From an uncultured Vibrio sp. (GTDB lineage: Bacteria > Pseudomonadota > Gammaproteobacteria > Enterobacterales > Vibrionaceae), in assembly GCA_947504195.1 (NCBI GenBank), contig CANNGN010000011.1, positions 56,670 to 120,669 of the forward strand: a stretch of 64,000 bases of DNA, in the 5' to 3' direction. The translations under genes were made by a program, and so were the position numbers. Positions within the stretch are counted from its first letter, which is position 1. Every line of letters starts with the position of its first letter. This document shows positions 45,984-56,909 of the stretch, one piece after another. Under the pieces are notes generated by a model, which saw only the letters and a list, made by a program, of their open reading frames with translations, did not search any database and had not been told where the DNA came from.

Positions 45984-46140
45984 TGTTTGTCCTCTCAAAT
46001 TGTTATAAAGATTAAAGTTCTTAACTCGGCGGCCCTGCCGAATCTACAAATATCAAAATGGTAATAATTTTCTAAGGGGCATTATAATTTATTTTACCAT
46101 GTAAAATAAATAAATTTTCCGTCCCCGATCAATAAACTTA

Positions 46141-47166
46141 CTAATGCGCGGTGTGCATTGCCAATGCCGTATCCAACATTCGGTTGGCAAATCCCCACTC
46201 GTTATCACACCAAACGAGCATCTTAACTAACTGCCCATTACTCACTCTCGTCTGTGATCCATCAACGATCGCACTGTGTGGATCATGGTTAAAGTCGATG
46301 GAAACAAGTGGCGCTTCAGTATAGTCAACAATGTCACGTAATGTACACCGTGAAGCCTCCACGATGGTTTGATTTACGTCATTAACTTTTACATTTGTGT
46401 TAATTGTGACACTTAAATCCATTGCAGTAACATTAACTGTTGGGACGCGAACTGAGATAGCTTCGAATTTATTAGAGAACTTAGGGAATATTCGTTCGAT
46501 ACCTTTATGCAATTTTGTATCGACTGGAATGATAGATTGACTCGCCGCTCGAGTTCGACGCAAATCACCATGGTAAGCATCAATGACCTGTTGATCATTC
46601 ATCGAAGAGTGAATCGTAGTAATGGTTCCTGAGTCAATGCCGAATGCCTCATCGAGCACTTTAATAATAGGCACAATACAATTGGTTGTGCATGATCCAT
46701 TTGAGACGATTAAGTCGTTGGCTTTAAGTGACTGATGGTTAACGCCATAAATCACAGTATTATCCAAATCAGCAGAGCCCGGATTAGAGAAGAGTACTTT
46801 TTTTGCTCCTGCGGCTAAGTGGCCTAACCCATCATCACGATTTCCATAAACTCCAGTACAATCAAGAACGATGTCAACATCAAGGTCTCGCCACGGAAGC
46901 AACTCGACTTCGCCTAAATGTAGAATTCTAATTTCATCTACAGAATCATCACGGTTATGGATAAATAGGTGCTCTTGACTGTGTGTCACTGAATGTGAAA
47001 AACGTCCGTGCGTACTATCGTATTGCAACAAGTGAGCCATGGCATCAGCCTGTGCTAACTCATTCACAGCAACAATTTTGATGTGTTGATTCTTTCCACT
47101 TTCATAAACAGCACGCAGCACGTTTCGGCCTATACGGCCAAATCCATTGATCGCGATTTTGAGCAT
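46141..47166 (-). CDS. epd: D-erythrose-4-phosphate dehydrogenase
   Basis: 341 residues from the ATG at 47164-47166, preceded by AGGAG; an in-frame TTG just upstream is unlikely. It is a GAPDH homologue that oxidises erythrose-4-phosphate to 4-phosphoerythronate in pyridoxal phosphate synthesis. NAD-binding [14 protein letters not shown] at the N-terminus and the catalytic cysteine in SNGSCTTNC are present. Epd rather than GapA is supported by position upstream of pgk and downstream of tkt, and by residues such as GRFSHSV near the N-terminus. About 140 bp separate it from pgk. Confidence 0.93.
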   Translation of the reverse strand: MLKIAINGFGRIGRNVLRAVYESGKNQHIKIVAVNELAQADAMAHLLQYDSTHGRFSHSVTHSQEHLFIHNRDDSVDEIRILHLGEVELLPWRDLDVDIVLDCTGVYGNRDDGLGHLAAGAKKVLFSNPGSADLDNTVIYGVNHQSLKANDLIVSNGSCTTNCIVPIIKVLDEAFGIDSGTITTIHSSMNDQQVIDAYHGDLRRTRAASQSIIPVDTKLHKGIERIFPKFSNKFEAISVRVPTVNVTAMDLSVTINTNVKVNDVNQTIVEASRCTLRDIVDYTEAPLVSIDFNHDPHSAIVDGSQTRVSNGQLVKMLVWCDNEWGFANRMLDTALAMHTAH

Positions 47167-47254
47167 CAACCTTTACTCCTACCCATTCTATTTGTCGCAA
47201 TATTAACCGATAGCGTGTCAAATAACAGCCCGCGACTTCATTTAAATTTGCAAT

Positions 47255-47281
47255 AAAAAAGCCGAGCAAGAGCTCGGCTTT
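47255..47281 (-). terminator. Rho-independent terminator of tkt
   Basis: AAAGCCGAGC-aaga-GCTCGGCTTT stem with a plus-strand A-run (T-run in the minus direction) 30 bp after the tkt stop codon. Confidence 0.88.
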
Positions 47282-47310
47282 CGACGAAGAGTGCAAATAA
47301 AATCTTGCGA

Positions 47311-49311
47311 TTATTTTGCTAATACTTCTTTTGCTTTTTTCACTACATTTTCAGTCGTGAAACCAAACATTTTGAAGAGTTCTCCAGCTGGTGCAGACTC
47401 ACCAAACGTAGTCATACCAACTATTGCACCACCAAAACCAACATACTTGTACCAGAAATCTGCGATTCCAGCTTCAACAGCAACACGAGCTGTTACTGCA
47501 GCAGGAAGAACCGATTCTTGATAAGCCGCATCTTGTTTGTCGAATAAGTCTGTCGCTGGCATAGAAACAACGCGAACCGACTTACCTTCGGCTGTTAATT
47601 CAGCAGCGGCAGCTACAGCAAGCTCGACTTCTGAACCTGTCGCAATCAAGATTAGCTCAGGTGCGCCTTCACAATCTTTCAGGATGTAGCCACCTTTTGC
47701 GATATTAGCCACTTGTGCTGCATCACGATCTTGCTGAGCAAGGTTTTGACGCGAGAAAATAAGAGACGTAGGACCATCTTTACGTTCAATCGCATATTTC
47801 CACGCAACCGCTGACTCGACTTGGTCACATGGGCGCCAAGTACTCATATTTGGAGTCAAACGTAACGAAGCAACTTGTTCTACAGGTTGGTGCGTTGGAC
47901 CATCTTCACCAAGACCAATTGAGTCATGAGTGTAAACTTGAATGTTTTGAATCTTCATAAGTGCAGCCATGCGCATTGCATTGCGTGCGTATTCCATAAA
48001 CATCAAGAAGGTTGCACCGTAAGGAACAAACCCACCGTGAAGTGCCATACCATTCATGATCGCAGTCATACCAAATTCACGAACACCATAATGAATATAG
48101 TTACCTGAAGCATCATCAGCTGTAACCGCTTTTGAGCCAGACCACATAGTTAGGTTCGATGGTGCTAAGTCAGCTGAGCCACCCATAAATTCAGGAAGCA
48201 TCTTACCAAACGCTTCTAATACATTTTGAGACGCTTTACGCGATGCGATGTTCGCAGGATTAGCTTGTAAATCAGCAATAATAGCTTGAGCTTTTTCTTC
48301 CCAGTCAGCTGGAAGTTCGTTGTTTACACGACGAGTAAACTCTGCTGCAAGTTCTGGATACGCTGATTGGTAAGCGGAAAATTTCGCTTCCCATTTAGCT
48401 TGTTTTGCTGCGCCAGATTCTTTCGCATCCCATTGAGCATAAATATCAGCAGGAATTTCGAATGGACCATACTCCCAGCCAAGCTCTTTGCGAGTAGCCG
48501 CGATTTCATCAGCACCTAGTGGAGCACCGTGACAATCATGAGTGCCAGCTTTATTTGGTGAACCGAAACCAATCGTGGTTTTAGTACAAATTAGAGTTGG
48601 ACGGGATGAGTCTGCTTTTGCAGCTTCGATCGCCGCATTGATTGCTTCTGCGTTGTGACCATCGACCGCTGGAATAACATGCCAACCGTATGCTTCAAAA
48701 CGCTTAGGAGTATCATCGCTAAACCAACCTTCAACATGACCATCGATAGAAATACCGTTGTCATCCCAGAAAGCAATCAGTTTGCCCAGACCTAATGTCC
48801 CAGCAAGAGAACAAGCTTCATGTGAAATACCTTCCATCAAACAACCATCGCCCATAAATGCGTAGGTAAAGTGGTCGACGATGTCATGGCCTTCTTGGTT
48901 AAACTGAGCCGCCAACGCTTTTTCTGCCAGTGCCATACCAACAGCGTTAGTGATTCCTTGACCTAGAGGTCCAGTCGTTGTTTCAATGCCAGGTGCATAA
49001 CCATATTCAGGGTGACCTGGTGTTTTAGAGTGCAATTGACGGAAGTTTTTCAAATCATCAATAGAAAGGTCATAACCAGAAAGGTGAAGAAGCGAATAAA
49101 TTAGCATAGAGCCATGACCATTTGATAACACAAAACGGTCGCGATCAGCCCAATTTGGATTCTGTGGGTTATGATTTAAGTGGCCACGCCACAACACTTC
49201 GGCGATATCAGCCATGCCCATAGGGGCCCCAGGGTGGCCAGAGTTAGCTTGTTGTACACCATCCATGCTTAGAGCACGAATTGCATTAGCAAGATGTTTT
49301 TGAGAGGACAT
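47311..49311 (-). CDS. tkt: Transketolase
   Basis: 666 residues, the normal length. It moves two-carbon units between sugar phosphates in the pentose phosphate pathway using thiamine diphosphate. Motifs: [20 protein letters not shown] with the HPG segment, [16 protein letters not shown], the thiamine site [32 protein letters not shown], and [12 protein letters not shown]. The start is at [14 protein letters not shown]. It lies divergently from metK across a 306-bp promoter region, and epd follows it on the same strand after a terminator. Confidence 0.96.
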   Translation of the reverse strand: MSSQKHLANAIRALSMDGVQQANSGHPGAPMGMADIAEVLWRGHLNHNPQNPNWADRDRFVLSNGHGSMLIYSLLHLSGYDLSIDDLKNFRQLHSKTPGHPEYGYAPGIETTTGPLGQGITNAVGMALAEKALAAQFNQEGHDIVDHFTYAFMGDGCLMEGISHEACSLAGTLGLGKLIAFWDDNGISIDGHVEGWFSDDTPKRFEAYGWHVIPAVDGHNAEAINAAIEAAKADSSRPTLICTKTTIGFGSPNKAGTHDCHGAPLGADEIAATRKELGWEYGPFEIPADIYAQWDAKESGAAKQAKWEAKFSAYQSAYPELAAEFTRRVNNELPADWEEKAQAIIADLQANPANIASRKASQNVLEAFGKMLPEFMGGSADLAPSNLTMWSGSKAVTADDASGNYIHYGVREFGMTAIMNGMALHGGFVPYGATFLMFMEYARNAMRMAALMKIQNIQVYTHDSIGLGEDGPTHQPVEQVASLRLTPNMSTWRPCDQVESAVAWKYAIERKDGPTSLIFSRQNLAQQDRDAAQVANIAKGGYILKDCEGAPELILIATGSEVELAVAAAAELTAEGKSVRVVSMPATDLFDKQDAAYQESVLPAAVTARVAVEAGIADFWYKYVGFGGAIVGMTTFGESAPAGELFKMFGFTTENVVKKAKEVLAK

Positions 49312-49617
49312 GTCAGCTCCTAAATCCTTAGCGAAGTCAAATTAATTAGCGGCGATATTGTCGCAGAGCCCATTAAGCCGTGCAAACGATTTACCACCCA
49401 AATAGTGCAATAGCTCAGCATTTTCTGTGAACCTTGTGACCAATATGTACAAATTTAACAATCTGTCAAACTGTGTCTCGAAAAGACGCTGATAAAATTG
49501 TTCATAATTTACTCAAAAAAATTAAATAGACGTCTAGATGTAAATACTCCTATAATGTATTTATATACCAATAAGCAGGCGATTGACTTGCTTTTAAATA
49601 AGTAGAACGGAGCGCTC
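49312..49617. other. Divergent promoter region tkt/metK
   Basis: 306 bp with no gene. It holds the metK promoter and MetJ-type box described separately; the tkt promoter should lie nearer 49330-49450. Confidence 0.5.
49527..49556 (+). promoter_or_regulatory. metK promoter with overlapping MetJ boxes
   Basis: AGACGTCT at 49528-49535 is a perfect MetJ box, followed directly by a degenerate second box AGATGTAA (49536-49543); MetJ binds tandem 8-bp boxes. A TATAAT -10 hexamer lies at 49551-49556 and the first box overlaps the -35 position (TAGACG). Repression by MetJ with S-adenosylmethionine is inferred. Confidence 0.8.
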
Positions 49618-50772
49618 ATGACTAAGCACCTATTTACTTCTGAATCGGTTTCAGAAGGACATCCAGATAAAATTGCCGATCAAATCTCTGATGCGGTATT
49701 AGATGCCATCTTAGAACAAGACCCGAAAGCTCGCGTAGCTTGTGAAACTTATGTAAAAACCGGAATGGTCATGGTTGGTGGTGAAGTTACAACCTCAGCA
49801 TGGGTTGATATCGAGCAAATTACTCGTGATACCGTAAAAGAAATTGGCTATACCGGTTCGGAAATGGGCTTTGATGCTGAGTCATGCGCCGTGCTTAATA
49901 CCATTGGTAAGCAATCGCCAGACATCAATCAAGGCGTTGATAAATCCGACCCTAAAGAGCAAGGTGCTGGTGACCAAGGTATTATGTTTGGTTATGCAAC
50001 CAATGAAACTGAAGTATTGATGCCAGCCCCGATTACTTACTCACATCGCCTGGTTCAACGCCAAGCAGAAGTACGTAAAAATGGCACACTACCTTGGTTA
50101 CGTCCTGATGCGAAGTCTCAAGTAACGTTTCAGTACGATCAAGGCAAAATTGTCGGAATAGATGCCGTCGTTCTTTCTACTCAACATTGCGATACCATCT
50201 CTACACCAGATCTTCGTGAAGCTGTAATGGAAGAGATCATCAAGCCAGTTTTACCTGCCGAATGGTTAAGTAAAGACACCAACTTCTTCATTAACCCGAC
50301 AGGTCGTTTTGTTATTGGCGGTCCAATGGGTGACTGTGGATTAACTGGACGCAAAATCATCGTAGATACTTATGGTGGTGCTGCTCGTCACGGTGGTGGG
50401 GCTTTCTCTGGTAAAGATCCATCAAAAGTTGACCGCAGTGCTGCTTATGCTGCGCGTTATGTTGCTAAAAATATTGTTGCTGCGGGTATGGCTGATCGTT
50501 GTGAAATTCAACTTTCTTACGCCATCGGTGTTGCGGATCCTACATCAATTATGATTGAAACCTTCGGCACCGAGAAAGTCGCCCAAGAGATCATTGTTGA
50601 AGCAGTACGTCAGAACTTTGATCTTCGCCCATACGGTTTACAAGAAATGCTGAACTTACTGCAACCAATGTACAAAAAAACAGCAGCTTACGGACACTTT
50701 GGTCGCGACGAATTCCCTTGGGAAGCAACCAACAAAGTTGATGTTCTAAAAGATTTCGCTGGTATCAAGTAA
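49618..50772 (+). CDS. metK: S-adenosylmethionine synthase
   Basis: 384 residues, same length as E. coli MetK. It makes S-adenosylmethionine from methionine and ATP. Signatures: [20 protein letters not shown] at the N-terminus, [12 protein letters not shown] in the middle and [19 protein letters not shown], plus the metal-binding and phosphate-binding residues around them. A GGAGCG-type ribosome-binding site is present. A MetJ box lies over its promoter and a strong terminator follows. Confidence 0.97.
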   Translation: MTKHLFTSESVSEGHPDKIADQISDAVLDAILEQDPKARVACETYVKTGMVMVGGEVTTSAWVDIEQITRDTVKEIGYTGSEMGFDAESCAVLNTIGKQSPDINQGVDKSDPKEQGAGDQGIMFGYATNETEVLMPAPITYSHRLVQRQAEVRKNGTLPWLRPDAKSQVTFQYDQGKIVGIDAVVLSTQHCDTISTPDLREAVMEEIIKPVLPAEWLSKDTNFFINPTGRFVIGGPMGDCGLTGRKIIVDTYGGAARHGGGAFSGKDPSKVDRSAAYAARYVAKNIVAAGMADRCEIQLSYAIGVADPTSIMIETFGTEKVAQEIIVEAVRQNFDLRPYGLQEMLNLLQPMYKKTAAYGHFGRDEFPWEATNKVDVLKDFAGIK

Positions 50773-50796
50773 AACCAAGTTGATAATTGCAATTTC

Positions 50797-50823
50797 AAGC
50801 CCTCGGATTCGAGGGCTTTTTTT
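50797..50823 (+). terminator. Rho-independent terminator of metK
   Basis: AAGCCCTC-ggattc-GAGGGCTT stem followed by a T-run. Confidence 0.9.
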
Positions 50824-50862
50824 GTTATAACAGTGATAGATATTTATAACTCATAGGTTTTC

Positions 50863-51363
50863 ATGCTCTCAGCCGCCGTCACCCAACAAGCCGAGCAAAA
50901 AATTCAATCTTGCATTAAACAGGCTAATCACTATTTTTCTGAGAACTACACCACGCCAACTCTCTCTTTAAAGCTACGTGGTAAATGCGCTGGCAAGGCC
51001 TATCTAGAACTTTGGGAAGTAAGATTAAACCCCATTTTATTCCATGAAAACCAAAACGAATTTTTAAACCAAGTGATTCCCCACGAAATTGCTCATTTAA
51101 TTGCTTTTAAACGCTATGGACGAGTTCGCCCTCATGGAAAAGAGTGGAAGGCCATCATGTGGGACGTATTTCAACTTGAGCCTACAACCACTCACCGTTT
51201 TAATGTATCGTCTGTGCAAGGAAAGCGTTACTCCTATCATTGCGGCTGTCAATCACACGACCTGACAATTCGACGCCATAATAAAATCGTCCGAGGCCAA
51301 GCCAACTACCTGTGTGTTCGATGCCAGCAAGAGTTGCAGTTTACCGGAGTAACCCAAGAATAG
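50863..51363 (+). CDS. sprT: SprT-family zinc metalloprotease-like protein
   Basis: 166 residues. The HExxH zinc motif reads VIPHEIAHLIAF, with a further PHGKEWKAIMWDVF segment, both typical of SprT/SprT-like proteins. Two CxC/CxxC groups (YHCGCQSH and CVRCQQEL) form the C-terminal zinc ribbon. The role in bacteria is unclear; eukaryotic relatives cut DNA-protein crosslinks. It is placed between metK and rsmE as in related genomes. The ribosome-binding site is weak. Confidence 0.9.
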   Translation: MLSAAVTQQAEQKIQSCIKQANHYFSENYTTPTLSLKLRGKCAGKAYLELWEVRLNPILFHENQNEFLNQVIPHEIAHLIAFKRYGRVRPHGKEWKAIMWDVFQLEPTTTHRFNVSSVQGKRYSYHCGCQSHDLTIRRHNKIVRGQANYLCVRCQQELQFTGVTQE

Positions 51364-51482
51364 GGTGAGACAATTAGATAGCGCTAATTGTTTATTTTGC
51401 CCTTGTAATTCAACAACAGTAGTCCCATTTATCAATCTATATACACGCTCTAATTCATAGACCTCTAAGTCAGGAAAGTTTC

Positions 51483-52214
51483 ATGCGAATCCCACGAATT
51501 TATCATCCAAGCTTGATTGATTCTCAGCAGCAAGTCTCGCTCAGCGACGATGCGGTCGGTCACATCGGTCGTGTGTTACGAATGGGGGTTGGTCAAGCCA
51601 TTACTCTATTCGATGGAAGTGGACGCGAATTCAATGCTAGCCTTGTTGAAGTAAGCAAGAAGTCGATCATTGCTCAAATTGAACAGATCAACGAACGCAA
51701 TGTCGAATCACCGTTAGACTTACACTTGGGTCAGGTCATTTCTCGTGGTGATAAAATGGACTTTACCATTCAAAAAGCGGTCGAACTCGGCGTGAACACT
51801 ATAACCCCATTGTTGTCAGAACGTTGTGGCGTCAAGCTTGATCAAAAACGTTTTGACAAGAAACGTCAGCAATGGGAAAAAATTATTATTGGTGCGTGCG
51901 AACAATGTGGGCGTAATTCAGTGCCACAGATTCGCCCTATTATGTCGCTTGAAGATTGGTGCTCAGAAACCACAGAAGCATTAAAACTCAATCTTCATCC
52001 ACGAGCACAATACTCAATTAATACGCTTCCGCAACCGGTTAACAAAGTAAGATTATTGGTTGGCCCGGAAGGAGGCTTGTCAGACACAGAAATAGCAATG
52101 ACGCGAAATTATCACTTTGAAGAGACGCTGCTCGGCCCACGAGTATTACGTACCGAAACAGCGGCGCTTACTGCCATCACTGCACTTCAAGTTCGTTTTG
52201 GCGATCTTGGATAA
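51483..52214 (+). CDS. rsmE: 16S rRNA (uracil(1498)-N3)-methyltransferase
   Basis: 243 residues, the usual length. It belongs to the SPOUT methyltransferases and modifies U1498 of 16S rRNA. Visible features: [12 protein letters not shown] start, [19 protein letters not shown] in the PUA-like N-terminal domain, [27 protein letters not shown] and the knot region [14 protein letters not shown] with [16 protein letters not shown]. An AGGAAAG ribosome-binding site precedes the ATG. It starts a run of closely spaced genes to ruvX. Confidence 0.95.
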   Translation: MRIPRIYHPSLIDSQQQVSLSDDAVGHIGRVLRMGVGQAITLFDGSGREFNASLVEVSKKSIIAQIEQINERNVESPLDLHLGQVISRGDKMDFTIQKAVELGVNTITPLLSERCGVKLDQKRFDKKRQQWEKIIIGACEQCGRNSVPQIRPIMSLEDWCSETTEALKLNLHPRAQYSINTLPQPVNKVRLLVGPEGGLSDTEIAMTRNYHFEETLLGPRVLRTETAALTAITALQVRFGDLG

Positions 52215-52228
52215 CTGGAGAACACATC

Positions 52229-53179
52229 ATGATTAAAATTGGTATCGTAATGGATCCTATTGAATCCATTAACATTAAAAAAGACTCTTCATTTGCAATG
52301 ATGCTTGAAGCACAACGCCGTGGCTACGAAATCCATTATATGAAAATGGACGATCTTCACTTAGAACAGGGGATCGCCCTTGCGGATACTCAAGTCATCA
52401 CGGTTAAAAACGATCCTCAATCATGGTTTGAGGCTGAGGAACAAAAAACAATTGAGTTGTCAGATCTTGATGCGGTTTTAATGCGTAAAGATCCTCCATT
52501 TGATACTGAATATATATACGCGACTTACATTTTAGAGCGCGCAGAAATCGCCGGTACATTAATTGTCAACAAACCTCAAAGCTTGCGTGACTGCAATGAA
52601 AAGCTCTTCACCGCCTGGTTCCCTGAATTAACGCCAACAACGGTTGTCACTCGTAAAGCAGAAACCCTCAAAGCATTCAGAGAAAAACACGGTGACGTTA
52701 TTCTAAAACCACTAGATGGTATGGGTGGTGCGTCCATTTTCCGAGTAAAAAAAGACGATCCGAATGTATCGGTTATCATCGAAACCCTAACTAACCATGG
52801 TAACAATTACTGCATGGCGCAGACATTTGTACCTGATATCTCTAATGGGGATAAAAGAATTTTGGTTGTTGATGGCGAGCCAATGCCATATTGCTTGGCT
52901 CGTATTCCTGCAAAAGGTGAAACTCGTGGTAACTTAGCTGCCGGTGGTCGTGGTGAAGCTCGGCCATTAAGTGAGACCGATATCGCCATCGCAAAAGCGG
53001 TGGGGCCGACATTGAAAGAAAAAGGACTGATTTTTGTTGGACTTGATGTGATTGGCGATAAGCTGACGGAAATTAATGTCACCAGTCCAACATGTATCGT
53101 AGAAATTGAAGCTGCTTTTGATGTTTCAATTACTGGAAAGCTTATGGATGCCATTGAACGTCGATTAGACCTCAACTAA
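52229..53179 (+). CDS. gshB: Glutathione synthetase
   Basis: 316 residues, E. coli GshB being 315. ATP-grasp enzyme that joins gamma-glutamylcysteine and glycine. Motifs: IGIVMDPIESINIKKDSS at the N-terminus, LMRKDPPFDTEYIY, LKPLDGMGGASIFRV in the ATP-grasp fold, and FVGLDVIGDKLTEINVTSPT near the C-terminus. Ribosome-binding TGGAG lies upstream; 14 bp separate it from rsmE, so the two are likely co-transcribed. Confidence 0.96.
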   Translation: MIKIGIVMDPIESINIKKDSSFAMMLEAQRRGYEIHYMKMDDLHLEQGIALADTQVITVKNDPQSWFEAEEQKTIELSDLDAVLMRKDPPFDTEYIYATYILERAEIAGTLIVNKPQSLRDCNEKLFTAWFPELTPTTVVTRKAETLKAFREKHGDVILKPLDGMGGASIFRVKKDDPNVSVIIETLTNHGNNYCMAQTFVPDISNGDKRILVVDGEPMPYCLARIPAKGETRGNLAAGGRGEARPLSETDIAIAKAVGPTLKEKGLIFVGLDVIGDKLTEINVTSPTCIVEIEAAFDVSITGKLMDAIERRLDLN

Positions 53180-53206
53180 TTAGAACGAATACAAAGAGAG
53201 ACCATC

Positions 53207-53770
53207 ATGAACCTAACCAATCATTTTCTCGTGGCCATGCCGAGTTTAGAAGACTCATTCTTCAAACGCAGTGTGATTTACGTATGCGAGCATAATGAGG
53301 AAGGTGCAATGGGGATAATGATCAACGCCCCTATCGACATCTCCATCGGTGGCATGCTCAAGCAGGTCGAGGTCACTCCTTTGTATCCAATGGAATATGA
53401 GTCAAATCTCGAGAAACCAGTTCTCAATGGTGGCCCTGTTGCCGAAGATCGAGGTTTTGTTCTCCATCGTCCTAATAGTCATTATAATTCAAGCCTAAAA
53501 ATGACCGAAGATATCGCGGTAACGACCTCTCAAGATATACTCGCCGTCTTAGGCACCAAAGCCGAACCAAGTGACTACGTCGTAGCACTTGGTTACGCTG
53601 GTTGGGAAGCGGGGCAACTTGAGCAAGAACTCTCTCAAAATTCATGGCTTACCATTGAAGCCGATCCCGAGCTAATTTACTCAACCCCCATGCATGAAAA
53701 ATGGAATCATGCGATTAAGACGTTGGGAATAGAACCTGCTCAATTATCGGTGCTTGCTGGACACGCTTAA
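53207..53770 (+). CDS. yqgE: UPF0301 family protein YqgE
   Basis: 187 residues. Family signatures: [51 protein letters not shown] and [16 protein letters not shown]. The molecular function is unknown. It lies between gshB and ruvX, the conserved context for this family, and has an AGAGA ribosome-binding site. Confidence 0.93.
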   Translation: MNLTNHFLVAMPSLEDSFFKRSVIYVCEHNEEGAMGIMINAPIDISIGGMLKQVEVTPLYPMEYESNLEKPVLNGGPVAEDRGFVLHRPNSHYNSSLKMTEDIAVTTSQDILAVLGTKAEPSDYVVALGYAGWEAGQLEQELSQNSWLTIEADPELIYSTPMHEKWNHAIKTLGIEPAQLSVLAGHA

Positions 53771-53786
53771 AACTACAGGAATAATA

Positions 53787-54209
53787 ATGTCACGAACAAT
53801 CATGGCTTTTGATTACGGAACCAAAAGTATCGGCAGCGCCATTGGTCAAGATATTACGGGGACCGCTTCACCGTTAAAAGCCTTCAAAGCTAACGATGGC
53901 ATTCCAAATTGGGATGATATTGAGAAACAAATTAAAGAGTGGCAACCCAATTTAATCGTGGTTGGATTACCGACCGATCTGCATGGCAAAGATCTCGAAA
54001 CCATTGCACCACGAGCAAAAAAGTTCGCTAATCGTTTATTTGGCCGCTTTGGCGTAAAAGTAGAACTGCACGATGAACGCCTTTCCACCACCTCAGCTCG
54101 AGAAGAATTATTTCAACTCGGAGGCTATAAAGCTCTGAGCAAAGGAAATGTTGATTGCCAATCTGCTGTCATTATTTTAGAAAGTTGGTTTGAAGCGCAA
54201 TGGGGGTAA
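53787..54209 (+). CDS. ruvX: RuvX/YqgF, Holliday-junction resolvase-like protein
   Basis: 140 residues from [16 protein letters not shown] (ATG at 53787); a frame from 53754 adds 11 residues overlapping yqgE. RNase H-like fold with [14 protein letters not shown] at the N-terminus, [12 protein letters not shown] and [14 protein letters not shown] holding the acidic residues. The protein is involved in pre-16S rRNA 5' processing; a resolvase activity is proposed for the family. It converges with pilT with only 5 bp between stop codons. Confidence 0.93.
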   Translation: MSRTIMAFDYGTKSIGSAIGQDITGTASPLKAFKANDGIPNWDDIEKQIKEWQPNLIVVGLPTDLHGKDLETIAPRAKKFANRLFGRFGVKVELHDERLSTTSAREELFQLGGYKALSKGNVDCQSAVIILESWFEAQWG

Positions 54210-54214
54210 CCTCA

Positions 54215-55207
54215 CTATGCTAACTCCACACTCGCGCTAAGCTTTTGTAAACTCTGTTGATAACTGATCATTCCATGCCCACTGCCCATTTCAATCAAAG
54301 AGTTTAATTGGGCAAGCTTATTCTCTCGAATCACATTTCGCACCGCAGGCGTTGCAATAAGTAATTCATAACAGCCTACTCGACCGCCTTTTTTCTTTGC
54401 CAATAATCTTTGGGCAATAACTGCTTGAAGAGAGCCTGCGAGTTGAGTTCGCACTCTTTGTTGTTCTTCACTCGGAAAAACATCCACCACTCTAGATATC
54501 GTTTGAGCCGCACTTTGAGTATGCAAGGTGGCAAAAACCAAATGGCCCGTTTCCGCTGCCGTTAGTGCTAAACGAATTGTCTCGCAATCTCGAAGCTCAC
54601 CAACCAAGATAACATCAGGGTCTTCGCGCAAAGCCGCTTTTAACGCATCGGTGAATGATTCAACATGAGAGTGGACTTCTCGCTGAGAAATTAACGATTG
54701 TTGCGACTGATAAATAAACTCAATCGGGTCTTCAATGGTCAAAATGTGTTTTGCGTATTGTTGGTTAATCTGACCAATTAGAGCACTTAGAGTCGTTGAT
54801 TTACCTGAACCAGTTGGGCCAGTCACGAGTACTAAGCCTTGTTCAAGAGAGGGCAATGTTAAAACCCCGCTCGGCACACCCAATTGAGAAAGCTCAGGAA
54901 CGGTCGTTCCAATTCTTCTCATTACAATCGATAAACCGGTATTTTGATAAAAACAGTTCACACGAAAACGTCCCCAATGTGAGTGCTCATAACTAAAATC
55001 AACCTGAAGAAATGCCCCCAATTTAGCGTCTGGGTAAATATCGTGAAGTATTTGATCAATTTGCTGGTTTGAAAGGCATTCGACTTGCGTAAGTACGACC
55101 AATTGCCCATCGACTCGAATTCTTGGCCTTAGTCGCGCAGAAATATGTAGATCTGACGCATTATGCTTTACACTGAGGGACAAAATATCATCCAGTTCAA
55201 CAGACAT
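54215..55207 (-). CDS. pilT: PilT-family type IV pilus retraction ATPase
   Basis: 330 residues. It powers pilus retraction for twitching and DNA uptake from the cytoplasmic side. Features: N-terminal MSVELDDILSLSVKHNASDL, Walker A VTGPTGSGKSTTLSAL, Asp box LTIEDPIEF, Walker B-like LREDPDVILVGELRD, and the His box GHLVFATLHTQSAAQTISR. The C-terminal VRNVIRENKLAQLNS is typical of PilT. It is slightly shorter than the usual ~345 residues. It is divergent from yggS and convergent with ruvX; no pilU gene is adjacent. Confidence 0.92.
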   Translation of the reverse strand: MSVELDDILSLSVKHNASDLHISARLRPRIRVDGQLVVLTQVECLSNQQIDQILHDIYPDAKLGAFLQVDFSYEHSHWGRFRVNCFYQNTGLSIVMRRIGTTVPELSQLGVPSGVLTLPSLEQGLVLVTGPTGSGKSTTLSALIGQINQQYAKHILTIEDPIEFIYQSQQSLISQREVHSHVESFTDALKAALREDPDVILVGELRDCETIRLALTAAETGHLVFATLHTQSAAQTISRVVDVFPSEEQQRVRTQLAGSLQAVIAQRLLAKKKGGRVGCYELLIATPAVRNVIRENKLAQLNSLIEMGSGHGMISYQQSLQKLSASVELA

Positions 55208-55233
55208 ATTATTTCCTAACCCAATTAGTCACT

Positions 55234-55944
55234 ATGAATAGAATTGAAACCAACATCCAAAATATCACGTCACAAATAGACTCGATGACCGAAAACTGCG
55301 GTCGCGCTCGTAAATCTGTCATGTTATTAGCCGTCAGCAAGACCAAGCCAGTCAACGCCATTCAAGATGCGATTCAAGCAGGACAAATGGAATTTGGTGA
55401 AAACTACGTTCAGGAAGGTGTTGATAAGGTTTCATTTTTTTCTAAGAATAATCCTGAGCTAAATTTAGTTTGGCACTTTATTGGACCTATTCAATCGAAT
55501 AAAACGCGTCCGGTCGCTGAAAATTTTGATTGGGTACATACAGTAAGTCGAGATAAAATTGCCCAACGATTAAACGACCAACGCCCAGAAGGTAAAGCGC
55601 CGATCCAGGTACTTATTCAGGTGAATACCAGTGGTGAAGACTCGAAATCAGGAATTAATAACGAAGAAGTTTTTGCTCTGGCAGAGTTGATTTCCTCACT
55701 GCCCAACCTCACGTTAAGAGGGTTGATGTCAATTCCAGAAAGTGTGGCTGATTATGATTCTCAATATCGAGCGTTTCAGCAGCTCGCAGACTTACAATCA
55801 AAGCTAAAACAGCACTATTCAACCATCGATACTCTCTCAATGGGGATGAGCGGTGACATGAAGGCTGCAATAGATGCAGGCAGCACAATTGTTCGTATTG
55901 GGACCGCCATATTTGGCGCGCGAGACTACAAGACACAACCTTAA
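55234..55944 (+). CDS. yggS: PLP homeostasis protein YggS
   Basis: 236 residues. PLP-binding barrel of the alanine-racemase type; the lysine that holds PLP lies in LLAVSKTKPVNAI. Other conserved segments are FGENYVQEGVDKV, WHFIGPIQSNKTR, VLIQVNTSGEDSKSG and LSMGMSGDMKAAIDAGST. It balances pyridoxal phosphate and amino-acid pools rather than acting as an enzyme. It is divergent from pilT and precedes proC in the usual order. Confidence 0.94.
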   Translation: MNRIETNIQNITSQIDSMTENCGRARKSVMLLAVSKTKPVNAIQDAIQAGQMEFGENYVQEGVDKVSFFSKNNPELNLVWHFIGPIQSNKTRPVAENFDWVHTVSRDKIAQRLNDQRPEGKAPIQVLIQVNTSGEDSKSGINNEEVFALAELISSLPNLTLRGLMSIPESVADYDSQYRAFQQLADLQSKLKQHYSTIDTLSMGMSGDMKAAIDAGSTIVRIGTAIFGARDYKTQP

Positions 55945-56033
55945 CTTCTCAATCGTAGTCGAGATTTAGAAACTTAGCGCAGAGATAGCTTTCGTCTAAC
56001 AATATTTAGCCAAGTAATATGGAGCCAATTAAC

Positions 56034-56852
56034 ATGGAACAACGCAAAATTGCTTTTATCGGTTCAGGTAATATGGCTGAAGCGATCATTTCCGGTTTAC
56101 TCAGTAGTGGTTATCCCGCTGAGAATGTCATCGCCGCAGACCCAACACCAGAACGCCTAGAATACCTAGCACAACAATTTTCCGTACAAACAAGTCATGA
56201 TAATCATACCGCGGCAGCAGATGCCGACGTAATTGTGCTTTCGGTTAAGCCCCAACTTATGGCAACGGTATGTGAACCATTACAAAACATCGATTGGACA
56301 AATAAACTTGTGATCTCAATTGCGGCTGGCGTTTCTTGCCAACGCATTGAGGAGTTACTCGGTAGCAAGCTAAGCCTAGTTCGCGTCATGCCAAATACAC
56401 CAGCTCTCGTTAATAAGGGCATGAGTGGTTTATACGCAAACACATTGGCGTCCACTTCAGATAGGGCCTTCGCTGAACAATTTCTCCAATCGGTGGGTGA
56501 AGTGTGCTGGGTAGAACAAGAGTCTGGAATCAATACTGTTACAGCAGGATCTGGCAGTGGCCCCGCGTATTTTTTCCTCTTTATGGAAGCGATGCAAGCA
56601 GAGGCAATTGCTCAAGGATTTGATAAAGAAGCAGCTCGAGTTATGGTACAGCAAACCGCACTTGGCGCAGCAGAAATGGTCATTTCCAATCAAGATCTCG
56701 ACATTGCCACACTTCGAGAACGAGTAACATCTAAAGGAGGGACGACCGCGGAAGCTATTCGTACCTTTAAAGAACACGATTTAGAAGCTATCGTAAGTAA
56801 AGCAATGCAAGCCGCGGTCTCTCGAGCTGAAGAGATGGAAACCTTATTTTAA
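56034..56852 (+). CDS. proC: Pyrroline-5-carboxylate reductase
   Basis: 272 residues from MEQRKIAFIGSGNMAEAI (ATG at 56034); a frame from 56019 adds five residues. Last step of proline synthesis, using NAD(P)H. Rossmann motif IAFIGSGNMAEAI, VKPQLMATV, VRVMPNTPALVNKGM and the C-terminal signature RERVTSKGGTTAEAI are present. It lies between yggS and yggT as in many gammaproteobacteria. Confidence 0.95.
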   Translation: MEQRKIAFIGSGNMAEAIISGLLSSGYPAENVIAADPTPERLEYLAQQFSVQTSHDNHTAAADADVIVLSVKPQLMATVCEPLQNIDWTNKLVISIAAGVSCQRIEELLGSKLSLVRVMPNTPALVNKGMSGLYANTLASTSDRAFAEQFLQSVGEVCWVEQESGINTVTAGSGSGPAYFFLFMEAMQAEAIAQGFDKEAARVMVQQTALGAAEMVISNQDLDIATLRERVTSKGGTTAEAIRTFKEHDLEAIVSKAMQAAVSRAEEMETLF

Positions 56853-56909
56853 CTCGTTTTATTCGATATCAACGGGTTCAATGAATCAAAGAACAATAAA
56901 GGGCAAGAT

